Shown here: in pieces, positions 44,830 through 55,439 of the stretch
How the letters are laid out: every line of letters starts with the position of its first letter
Numbering within the stretch: position 1 is the stretch's first letter
Source of the DNA: Armigeres subalbatus
Taxonomy: Eukaryota; Arthropoda; Insecta; Diptera; Culicidae
Reading direction: 5' to 3'
DNA: 64,000 nucleotides
NCBI RefSeq assembly: GCF_024139115.2
Contig: NC_085140.1
Coordinates: 312,607,259 to 312,671,258 of the forward strand
Translations under genes and position numbers: made by a program
The notes under the pieces: model-generated
Databases searched by the model: none
The model's input: only the letters and a program-made list of their open reading frames with translations
What the model was told of the DNA's origin: nothing

Positions 44830-46745
44830 TCTAAATAAATCATATAATTTCCGGATCCTCCAAAATTCCACAAAAAATCATCCAAATTTCCACAGGAAAT
44901 CATTCCGAATGTCCATAGAAAACTTTTCTCTAAAACTTCATTCCAATTTCTCGGGAAATTCATCCAATTTTCCACAAGAAGCTCATCCCAATTTCAAAAA
45001 TGAAACTCATCAGAAATTCCACGAGACATTCTTCCGAATTCCCTCAGAAAATGATCAAAACTTTCAAAGAAATTTCATCCAAATTCCCACCGAAAATTCA
45101 TCCGAAACTTCAATGGAAATTTATTCGAGTTTCCACAGGACTTCCATTCAAATTTCCACAAAAATTCATTTAAATTACCACAGAAGATTCATTTAAACTT
45201 CCACAGGAAATTCATTCGAATTTCCACAAGAAATTCATTCGAAGTTCCACAAGAAACTCATCCGAATTTTCACAGGAAACTTATCTGAATTTCCTCAAAT
45301 TTAATTAAATTTCCATTGGAAATTCATTCAAATTTCCACAGAAAATTCATCCGAATTTCCACAGAAAATTTATCTGAGTTACACAGAAAAATTCATCCGA
45401 TTTTCAAAAGAACAGGACATTCGTTCAAATTCAACAAGAAACTCATTCATATTTCCAGAGGAACTTCATCAAATTTTCACAGGAAAAAAAAACTTTCCAA
45501 AAGGAATTTCATCCAAATTTCCACAGGAAACTCATACAAGAAATTCATTCAAAATTTCAAAGGAGTTTTTGCTGGAATTCATTCTAATTTCTACAGATAA
45601 TTCATTCAAATTTCCACCGCAAGTTCATTTGAAATTCCATATGAAACTTATCCGAATTTCCACAAGAAACTCTGATCTTCTACATGAAATTCATTAAATT
45701 TTTTACAAATAATTCATCCGCATAACAACAGGATTTCCATTCAAACTTCCACAGGAATTTAATTGAAATTCCAAAAAAAAATGATTTGAATTTCCACAGA
45801 AATGTCATCCAAATTTCCACAGAAAATTCATCAAAACTTCCGCTGGAAATTCATCTGAACTTCCACTGAAAATTTATCAGAATTTCCACAAGAAATTCAT
45901 CCAAATATTCACGGAAATTCATTCAAATTTTCACAAAAAAAAATCATTCGATTTTCGAACGCAATCCACAGGAAATTCAATCCAAACTCCACGGGAAACT
46001 AATTCGATTTTCCACAACAAATTCATCCAAATTTCCACAGAAATTTCATCCAAATTTCCGCAAAAAAAAAAACATCTAAATTTCCACAGAAATTTCATCC
46101 GAATTTCTACAAAAAAAATTAAATTTCCACAGAAAATTCATTCGAGTTTGCACAAAAAATCATCCGAATTTCAAAAGAAATTTCATCCAAATTTCCACAG
46201 AAAGATTACCCGAATTTCCACTGGAAATTCATCCGAATTGCCACAGGAAATTCATTCCAATTTCAACAAGAAATTCATTCAAATTTCCAGAAAAACTTCA
46301 TTTATATTTTCGCAGGAAAAAAAAACCTTCCAAAAGGAATTTCATCCAAATTTATAAAGAAAAATCATCAGTATTTCCAAAGAAATTTCATCCAAGCTTC
46401 CACAGAAAATTCATCCGAATTTTCAAAGTAAAATTATCTGAATTTCCAAGAGAGGATGATCTGTGTTTCCAATCAAAAAATTTTCCCGAATTTTTACTGC
46501 TCAAAGAATTTCCATTGTAATTTTTTTTCCTGATCTCCATGCGAAATTCGACCCGAATTCCCATTTGAAATTCTTACAATTTTTCATGTGAGATTTTTTA
46601 AATTTCCCCGGAAATTCTTCTAAGTTTCTACGCAAGGTTCTTCCAATTTTTTTTTTTGTGTCTTTATTAAGGAGACTTTCAGCCTGGAGGCTGGCTCGTC
46701 TCCGTTCTTCCAAAATTAAACGAATCCAAGATTCTTCTTAGGGTT
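44830..46745. repeat. Diverged array of the 23-bp palindromic satellite
   Basis: About 80 imperfect units of the form AATTTCCACAGGAAATTCATC, period near 23 bp, with the dyad AATTTCC-ACA-GGAAATT. Frames of 69-123 codons rich in N, F, H, S and T arise because the unit has few stops. It is interrupted by a 57-bp LINE stub. Confidence 0.85.
46647..46703 (-). mobile_element. 57-bp extremely 5'-truncated LINE insertion with poly(A)
   Basis: On the minus strand this is GGAGACGAGCCAGCCTCC, then AGTCTCCTTAATAAAGACAC and an A-run: a LINE 3' end with an AATAAA signal and tail. The perfect 10-bp duplication GTTCTTCCAA lies at 46637-46646 and 46704-46713. The 3' sequence is one I have seen commonly at Aedes LINE ends; the clade is not assigned. 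Confidence 0.82.
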
Positions 46746-47898
46746 ACCAGAAGTTTTTTTTTTATTTTCACGGTTCGGCGGACCATACCTTCATTTTTTT
46801 TTTTATTCTTTTTTTGAGTGATTTTTAAGTAAGGTACAAAGTTCATCACTTATCCATACCTTCACATACCGCTCTGAATAAAATTGATTTCGCTTCAAAT
46901 CCGCTCCGCACTATCGTGACCTAAATACGTACGAATTATCAAGTTTTGTTATCACAATTTTCTAAATGGCAATGAATGAATCATAGGCAAGATTGTGCCA
47001 AATATAAACAGAGCTGGAAATTGATTCCACAGTTCTTCTAAATGTCTATAAGCTTCATATAGACGAAGACGACTATAGCATGTAATGTTCTGTCACTGTC
47101 GATGGAAATTTAGTTGATCACTTCCATGGAAATTAGTTACCAAATGTATTACTTCACGAAAAATATTTGGGCCATTTCAACTGAGGTATCTGCTTCAAAG
47201 CATTTTTGTGTGTTCAACTGTTGGAAATGAACTGATTCGTTCTATAATTCTATCCTACTACCGACGTAGAATTCCATCTAGGACAAAGTTTTTTTTTTTA
47301 TTTTTTTGCCATACCGTATGGGAGGTAAGATGAATTGTGTGGGGAAAGCGGACAGGGGTCCCGTTTGAGCTAAATCGTTACAAATTTGGCACTATGTATA
47401 TCAATTTGATCTTATCTTATATTATGTGCAGGATTTAAGCTTTCAAAACAGAAATCGGCTAAACTAATCCGCATAATTCTTGAGGATCTCAAACTTAGTC
47501 TATTCAAAATTAGATTTTTTGAGATTTATCAAGGACAAAAAATTGGAAAAAAATTGTTGGGAGTAAGTGATTCTTGGTCGGCAGATTCTGATGCAGATGG
47601 GATGTAAGTCAACGGTCGCGAATTAATAATTCCTTCAGCTTCTATGATAATTGTTTCCTATGTTTCATCGCCATGTTTATTTACTTACTTATTTACTGTT
47701 TCACCCATCTAGTTATTTACTTAATGTAATTGAACACACATTAACTAAAATTTAATTATCCCTTCGTTAGTAAAACATATACAAAGTGAATTATGAAAGC
47801 ATGCAATTTGCCCTAAACAGTTTAAACATAGCCTAAAAGCTATCAACTAAGAGACGATTCAGGTGAAGCAAATACTGAAGATTTGTAAGTAACTATAC
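46746..47898. other. Unassigned A+T-rich sequence
   Basis: Nothing recognised beyond T-runs near 46757-46810 and 47290. Confidence 0.4.
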
Positions 47899-48707
47899 GG
47901 GAAAAGGTCGTTTGGCCGAATGCCACTAGGCCAAACAAACCATTGGGCCGAAACCCATCTGGCCGAAAAGGTTATTTGGTCGAAAGGGTTGTTTGGCCGA
48001 AAGGGTCATTTGGACGAAAGGGTCGTTTGGCCGAAAAGGACATTAGCCCAAAAGGGTCATTTGGCCGAAAAGACCGTTTGGCCGAAAGGGATATTTGGCC
48101 GAAATGGTCATTTGGCTGAAAGGGTCGTTTGGCCAAAAGGGCCATTTGGCCAAAAGGGTCATTAGGTCGAAAGGGTCATTTGGCTGAAAGGGTCGTTTGA
48201 CTGAAAGGATAGTTTGGCTGAAAGGGTTATTTGGCCGAAAGGGCCGCTTGGCCGAATAGGACATTGGATCGAATAGGCCATATGGCCGGATAGGACATTT
48301 GACCGAATAGGTCATTCGAAAAGTAAGAAATTATAAGTGAGAAGAGAAACGTCATAATTCTCATTCCTAATTTCTCACTTCTCCCTGTCAAAAGTGAGAA
48401 GCGTGAAGTGAGTAGTGAGATGTCTCACTACTCACTTCGCACTAACAAACTACTCCTCATTTATCAATTACCGCTGTAAAAAATGAGAAACGCGAAGTGA
48501 GAAGTGAGACGTCTCACTTCCCACTTCGCACTACTCACTTTTCACAGTGATAAATAAGGATTGAGAAGTGAGTCCTATTTGACCAAATGACCCTTTCGGC
48601 CAAATGACCTTTTCGGCCAAACGACCCTTTCAGCCAAAACGGCCCTTTCAGCCAAATGACCCTTTCAGTCAATAGTATATTTGGCCAAACAACTTTCGGC
48701 CTTCCTC
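47899..48707. mobile_element. 809-bp foldback transposon with 17-bp repeat arms
   Basis: The left arm (47903-48310) is about 24 direct copies of a 17-bp unit such as TTGGCCGAAAGGGTCAT. The right arm (48575-48690) has seven or so in reverse orientation. The core 48330-48570 holds GTGAGACGTCTCAC palindromes. The ends GGGAAAAGG and CCTTCCTC are inverted, and the perfect 8-bp duplication AACTATAC flanks them (47891-47898, 48708-48715). Arms made of short direct repeats recall Foldback/Galileo elements of flies (P superfamily), but no transposase is present and the ends alone do not prove it. Confidence 0.8.
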
Positions 48708-49597
48708 AACTATACCTTTTCATGAGCTAAATGTTAAACTAATTAAAAATATATTATAGTTAAAGTAGCTCTGAAACTGCAGCATTCGTGGTTCCGCTTC
48801 TACAGAATTCAGTTGAAACAGTGAGGTAAAACGGACACGTTGGCATTTTTAAGTGATTTTTATCAATGCAGCATACTTTCTATTAAAATCATTGTATGTT
48901 ATCGATATATCAATTATTATTCAACATTTTTATTTCAAGAAGCACATTTTATAGATGCTTAGCCTATGCACACAATACAGCTACAAAATTCATCGTTTCA
49001 AGCTTGATTTATTAACATGTCCGTTTTACCCACACGCTATGTGCATTTCACCCACATACTTTTAAACAGTTATTTTTTCATCCTGATTTCCATTGTTAAA
49101 ATAATCACAAAATTTGTTTACTTTCCACTAAACTGACTTCAAGCCATCGTAGTACGTCAGTTTAGTCCCCAATATTACAACGTTTTCCATCTGAAAATGA
49201 TGCAATTCCTCACGGCGTCCATATTACACCCAGCCCTCCTACGACATAAACATAGACATCTGTTGATATCCCGGTTTAAAATGATCGTATTATATATATT
49301 TTCTATTGCTGTACGTAAGGACAACACTACGAATACAATAATTTATGAGTCAGTCTAATGTCTCATACAGGCGACGGCCGGTCATCACCGTTAGTGATCC
49401 AATATTCTAAAATATTTATCATTGTTTTCGGCTTACCGGGTTTGCTGCCGATATTTTTTTTCCTTTTTAGTACATCGATGATGGTAAAATGCGATGCAAG
49501 TTTGCTCGGTTCAATGATCTCTTTTCATTGAAATTAAAACAGATCTCACAGTTTTTATGAGTTCTAACAATGCCGGATCTTGCAGATATTTTGAAAT
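48708..49597. other. Unassigned A+T-rich sequence
   Basis: No gene or repeat recognised. Confidence 0.4.
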
Positions 49598-49784
49598 ATT
49601 TTCGGCTTGCAGTCTTCAAGATGAGCGGAATGATTCTTATGTAATCATCGCCGACGTTTCGGTGTTTGATTTACACCTTCTTCAGAGCTTCTTCAAGCCC
49701 TGAAGAAGGTGTAAATCAAACACCGAAACGTCAGCGATGATCACATAATAATTCAGCTCATCTTAAAAACTGAGAGCCGAAAAT
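49598..49784. mobile_element. 187-bp palindromic MITE
   Basis: The two halves are near-complements: GACGTTTCGGTGTTTGATTT is opposed by AAATCAAACACCGAAACGTC, and ATTTTCGGCT...GATGAGC by GCTCAT...GAGCCGAAAAT. The loop near 49686-49697 is about 12 bases. Ends are imperfect, and the target duplication is not visible. Confidence 0.75.
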
Positions 49785-50084
49785 AAACCCTTCCAGTTGA
49801 ATATAAATCAGTCGTTTATAAACATGGCATTCGTTTATAGATAAATAATAGGAATAACCGGATTAGAGTAAAGAACTGGGCATTGTCACCAAAATTCACG
49901 AAAACAAACTGAGGAAAAAAAGATTTACGACAAATATCTAAAAGAGAAGAAAAGACTCAAAAATTGTTAACACTAGAGATCAAAAAGGACAAGAAATGAA
50001 CACAACAAGATTATTATTATATTCGAAATCCAAATTAAAAAAAAAAATCACAGACCATTTTGATGCCCTTCCAGTTAGAAACAA

Positions 50085-50472
50085 TTAACAACGCGTAAAG
50101 CGTGAGTTGTGGGAAATTTACGCTATAAGGTTTGCTGACGTTCTTTCATTTTTCTCTTAAACGCGTATAGAGAAAAAAGGGATTTGTTTTTATCGTGAAA
50201 CGCTTTGGAAGTGTTCCTACCCAACAAATCCTATCCTTTCTGTGCGCGTGCAAGAGAACGATGACTAAACGTCAGCAATCCTTATTCTACGCTGGAATGG
50301 TCTTCTTCCTTACAAGTTTGCTATCAACTTGCATGCAATATTGACGATCCACGTCAAACATTGTGAAAACTAAGGCAATATCTCATGTTAAATTACGCTG
50401 ATTATGGAGATCCATATATTTGCAAGATTTTCAGCGTAAATTTCCAATTTCTTTTCCTATCTGTGTAGAGTA
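50085..50472 (-). mobile_element. Dispersed MITE-like repeat R5, first copy
   Basis: On the minus strand it resembles 63676-63921: shared words CACAGATAG, AAATTTACGCT, TTTGACGTG-ATCGTC-ATATTGC, AGCAAACTTGT and GCTTTACGCG. Similarity is about 70 % by eye. No coding capacity. Confidence 0.6.
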
Positions 50473-53400
50473 GTTTTACAAAGATTTTATTCGTAAATTT
50501 GGTAATGACTAAAAACTTATTCTTTATATATCAAGCTTCAACACGTGACTGAAAATAATTGGAAATAAGAAAATAGCAAAATAAATTGATGATATTATAA
50601 TACTTTCTCCCACAAAATGGATGGAAGTCGACAAACATTTTTCCTTACATTTACCCAAACAATCATCATTGCCAAATTTTCCATCGATTTTCCGACTCAA
50701 ATGCACCCGCACAACCCGCTTGCCCCACCATCAACAGCGACCATTAGCGATGGCGCCAAATTTAGGCCTCTCAGCTGCCACATAAAAATATCTTCACTCA
50801 CTTTTTCCCTGACGCGCGCTGACAAAGCATCGAAATTGACTCTAATATATGTATGCGAACGTGCGGGCACTCCGATGTCGTGCGTCGCGTTTATGTTGTT
50901 TTTCTTTCGCCGCGGTGCGATTTTTCTTGGGACTCATCGCCGCTTTTCATAGAAAGTGCGTAGCCCCCTCCCTTTAATCTTTTATGGAGGGGTAAATGGG
51001 GACTAATGGACATTTAATTTGGGTTTCAAAGTTTTCCGAATCATTAAACTAACGTGTAGAAACTAAATAGCAAACCAAAATAATTGCAATTGGATTAAAC
51101 GAAGCCCCGAATATAAGGGGGGAAAATGTCGAAACACAAAACTATGAAAGATATTCGTCATATTCAAGAAACAATTCCTTATTTTTGTAAACAAAAATAA
51201 ATGCATGAACTTATTGAAACGTTCCCACACTAACCGGAACTTCCATCAGGTTGAAAAAACTTCCGTTTTTTCTCGCTGGTTTAAATTTAAAAGTTTAGGT
51301 TTGCGAAGGTGCATTTGGAAATTCGATAAACGGACGTGTGAAACGCTAACAAATTCATGCTATCGTCCCACCCTCCCCTTAAATCTCTATTCATTTTTTT
51401 TATGTTTTTCTCCTTCGATCCGTGATCACGCCGGGCGGCTGGCGGTTGCCAGCAGGTGGGGGACGGGTCGACAGCAGAAAGCCATACTCCTTCGACAAGA
51501 ATGTTTGTATCCAATTTTCCGCGATGCTCAGCTCGGCGAAGTCAGGCAGTTCAGTTTCAGTCGGTTCACTTTATTATATGCCTTGAGAAGGTCCGGGAAG
51601 TTGAAGTATTTTTATATACGTGTGTTCGAAATAATGAAGCCTCGATTCGGTCATGCGGCGGCGGCGGCGGTGGCGGTTGATGGTCGGTCGATCCGAAGAC
51701 TTTTATCACGCGTGCTGACTGACTTACATCACCGCACCGCATCGATGAGCACCAAGCGCCCAGCAGACGCGGAACTGGGGATGGAAGGTTCAGAGAATTT
51801 TCTTCTGGCACCCACAATCGAAGGTTCGCTTCAGGGATGGAGGACCATCTTGGGTTCGTTCTTTTCCAATTCGAGCCATATGATGATTGTCTTAAAGATA
51901 TTTTTAGGAACCGTCGGGATGGGTGGATGAGGCTGGGAGCGGAAGAGGGTCTACAATATTTACGCCGTGGATTTGCATACGTCTGGGAGCGTCGCGACAA
52001 ACCGTAGGTTTGTTTGTTTGTGTATGGAAGTGGCCGGGTTTGGCGAGTGTACCTTTTCCAAGACAGAAAAATACAACACAAGAGGGCAATAAATTTCGGG
52101 GAACCGTAGGTACAACGAAACTTCTCCGGATTGTACCATCTCTTTAAGATGGTTCTTAAAGCTCATTGGATTATTGGCGAATGCGAGAGCGACTTACCCA
52201 AATTTGTGTCACACTGAAGTAGCGTATAGGGAAATTCACTTACCTGGAATGAGAAAATAAGAGCATATTAGAATTTTTCAAAATAGGACTCTTAAGTTAT
52301 TATTAAGGACAATACAATTTTGTTAGAGCCTTGTGTTTCTTTGAGAGATAATTTATTAAATATTTGTATACAATATACCCTAACTCTACACCTTAATGCA
52401 ACGATGCAGTGGTAAAATTCTTATATCATTACAGTCGACCATTTTTTTTGGCAATTATTAATTCTATATTTTAAACTATCTCATTTATTAATCGACTATG
52501 CATTTCAAACAATTTCACGAACGAAAAAATGTTTTTTTGCATTCTGTATGTCTGTAAGATTGCGCAAAACAAGTATATTATATGCCATTTTTTAATTCCA
52601 AACTGATTCAGATGCAACAAGTTTTCTTCAACTAAGAACGTTGTATAGATGATTGGATTCATGCCCCGTCACGGTCGATTGTTGCGAATGGAAGTTAAAG
52701 CCAACATAGTTAATCGATTCGAATTCTGGACTATCATATAAAACAGGAAAAGGCAATAAAAGATTAAAAATACAATTATTTAAACCAATATAAAACCCAT
52801 TGCCCTAAGGCTGTTGAACTTGACTGGAGGTTTCGAAAAAAATATTGTGGAAAATGAGAAATTTAATGTTCGATACACGCTCAAACACGTACCAAGTACG
52901 TGAAGCACCTCGCATCGTACCTGGAAACAATTTTGGCAAATAATATTCCGAGAATTTCCACATCAAAAGAAATATCACAACTCACTTGCAGCAACAGCCA
53001 GCAGAGCAAAGTCATCTAACTGTGTAGGCAATTCCGCGTCACTTCCCCACCCGTATCGAGCCTCCGACAGGGAAAACTGTCGATCAACAACATTGCATAC
53101 CGCTATATGCCGTATCAGGAAAATGCTCCAGTAGACAAAGGACTTACGGCAAGAAACGCACCCGATCTGTTTCCCTTCCATGCGACACGGTCCCCGCTTG
53201 CATGCGGAATTCCGCCCATGGGCAAAAATATCTACAGAACGATATTGGGAGCTTCTTGCGTGCGATGTTCGTCATCGTCATCGTAGTCTGCCCGAAACCA
53301 GATTGTGCGCCTATTCCAAGGTTCTATTTACATGTTTCATATCGAAATCATTTCATTTTTCCTATGCCAATAGCAGCTGCTGCTATTCTACTCTGCTGTG

Positions 53401-55284
53401 TTCGGGGTACTCGAACGACAATCTATTTACCCCTTTCCGCTTCAGCCAGAGATGAGGTTCCTCGTCAGCGTACGGGTGCCCACAATCAAGTCGGGCCACC
53501 AAAAGGAACGAAGACCTGCGTGTATTAGGTACAGGTCCGCTCCTCGTCGTCGTTCCATGGTTCGCAGCCACCAAATTGTGCGCTCTTTGAAGAGTCTTAT
53601 TTATTCGAACGTTATTGAATTTATGTGTATTCTCAGGCCCCAGTGAGCCAGGCCATCCAGTTGGAGGTCGGTGGAAGCATTGGTTAGGTACCGCCTGCTC
53701 ACTCTCACTATCTGCTGTCTCTCTCTTTCTCACTCCTTGTCGCATCCACGCACCGGAAACTGATCCTTCACGTGCACCATAGGAGTAGGACGACGACGAC
53801 GGCAATGGAAACTGCGGTGCTGGTTGCCGAAAGTGAAAGTGAGATCCTTCTACTGTGTGCTCGTCATCAGGCGGGCTTAGCATGGTGCGTGTAACATTGA
53901 AATATTGGCGAAAAATCATGATGTAGAGGGTAACGCTAAAGGGTTATTTATCACTATTGACAAATTAAAATGCTTTATTATTTGGCTAAATTATTTGGTG
54001 AAATAATTTAAACAGCTTGGAGCAAAGAATGGTTTACGTGTTTTTAACTATTTTACATTTATCGTTATTTTGCCCACTATGCGCCCTCATCAAGCATACT
54101 CCAATACGGCCTGAACTACTACCTTTCCACCCGCTATGACAAGAGCATCGCCGGGGCGGTGATGTGGGCGGCAATGAGAAACTCGTCCTGCACAAAAGGG
54201 AGCGCAGCGACCGGCGGAAGGGTTCTTTGCACGGAGCTAAGTTGGAAAATGCGGCACGATAGACAAGAGGAGTGCTTACCAACCGGGAAGGGACGTACGC
54301 ACAGCACGGGAGAGGGTGGCAAATTTGAATTGTTTGTTGTTTTCTATACATTTTCCCATGTATAAAATAATTATGTATAACGGCACGCACTTGCCTCATC
54401 TCGTTCGACGACAACGACGACGACGACGAGTAGAACAGCAGCCTCGTCGAGTGAAGTGACTGATAACAACAGTCAGCCAGCGGGCGTTGAAGGGTGAAAG
54501 GCAGCCGCGGTAGTGGCACGATGGGATGAGGATCCTAATGCGCATTTCATGAATTTTCGGTGAAAGTCTCAATCGCAAACGATTGCGTGGTTTCCTGTTA
54601 AGAGGAGTGGAAACTGTGCGAGGAGTTGTGGCGGGAGGTCGCTGCTATGCGAACCGGATGATGAAAACTTTCTCCTGCCACCGGCACAGCCTCCCCCTAC
54701 CCACTCTTTCGCGTTGATTTCTTTCCCAGCTCTATGATGATGGTCCTTGCTTGAGTGGAAAAATGAGCCGAACATTTCAAAGGCTTCCTCCGTCTCGTTT
54801 GTTGGTTAGGTCGCACAAAGATGCGGTGCCACATCGGAATGGAAAATTGCTTTTGAAACGATATCCGTACCGTTTGATAATAGTGAGCGAGCACCGGCGT
54901 TGCCGTTGAGCAGAAGCTTAGCAATTCGGAGAAGTTTGCGAGGCTTTTTAGTTAATCTGAAGTTTGGGCAAACACAGTTGCGGTGGCTGCTGGTGGTGCA
55001 TGCGGCCTGTCACCGACAAATGGAACAAATTGAAATATCTTTCGAGGAAAATGTCACTTTGTTGGATTCATTTGAAGAATGCTTGTCTAACTTAAAGTGT
55101 ATTCCGATTTTCAAAATACGTCGAAATAACATACACAAGTAAGCACAATTATTTGAACACTCATCTAGTATTACATTATTATTAAATGCATTTTTCATAT
55201 TATTTGCATATTTGGTTCGACTATGTCCGAATCATTGTTCCTGAACTGTAAATCGGATTGTGTGAATTTTTGTGTGTTTTTTCC
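50473..55284. other. Unassigned, largely GC-richer and non-repetitive DNA
   Basis: The window's longest non-transposon frames fall here: 241 codons at 51205-51930, 178 at 53383-53919 (minus) and 161 at 54034-54519 (minus). None shows a known domain. Simple repeats include GGCGGCGGCGGCGGTGG near 51657 and a GAC/GAG-triplet run at 54409-54430. Composition suggests unique host sequence, perhaps around a gene's 5' end or in a large intron, but no splice-bounded exon can be defended. Confidence 0.4.
51205..51930 (+). CDS. Hypothetical 241-codon open frame, very uncertain
   Basis: The longest open frame outside transposons and satellites. It shows no signal peptide, no membrane segment and no domain I know. 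The middle has an alanine run (HAAAAAVAVDG) from a GCG-triplet stretch. A TCAGT word in AGTTTCAGTCGGTTC (near 51548) resembles an arthropod initiator, which would make the downstream ATGs at 51634 or 51745 (the latter MSTKRPADAELGM) plausible starts of a first coding exon. Against it, a 171-codon frame overlaps on the other strand, and no clean GT donor of the usual form follows. It could be a chance frame in a CG-rich promoter-like region. Confidence 0.15.
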   Translation: MNLLKRSHTNRNFHQVEKTSVFSRWFKFKSLGLRRCIWKFDKRTCETLTNSCYRPTLPLNLYSFFLCFSPSIRDHAGRLAVASRWGTGRQQKAILLRQECLYPIFRDAQLGEVRQFSFSRFTLLYALRRSGKLKYFYIRVFEIMKPRFGHAAAAAVAVDGRSIRRLLSRVLTDLHHRTASMSTKRPADAELGMEGSENFLLAPTIEGSLQGWRTILGSFFSNSSHMMIVLKIFLGTVGMGG

Positions 55285-55439
55285 ACGGGAAAATCCTTCA
55301 AAATTGCCAGAAATTTGCATTGGATTTTCTAAGGAAAAATTCCTTTGAATTAAACAAGAAAAGTCTTTCTCACTTGAATAGGAAATTCTTTTGAATTTTC
55401 ACGGAAAATCCTTCGATTTCCCACAGGTAACTCCTTCAA
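55285..55439. repeat. Left remnant of the 23-bp palindromic satellite array
   Basis: Units such as GGAAATTCTTTTGAATTTTC and GGAAAATCCTTCGATTTCCC are diverged. This is the left side of the array split by the RTE element; the right side continues at 58837. Confidence 0.8.

Noticed and set aside
53383..54519. Minus-strand genes of 178 and 161 codons
   Set aside because: Low-complexity serine- and arginine-rich frames in a GC-richer island, overlapping plus-strand frames, with no domain or start context.
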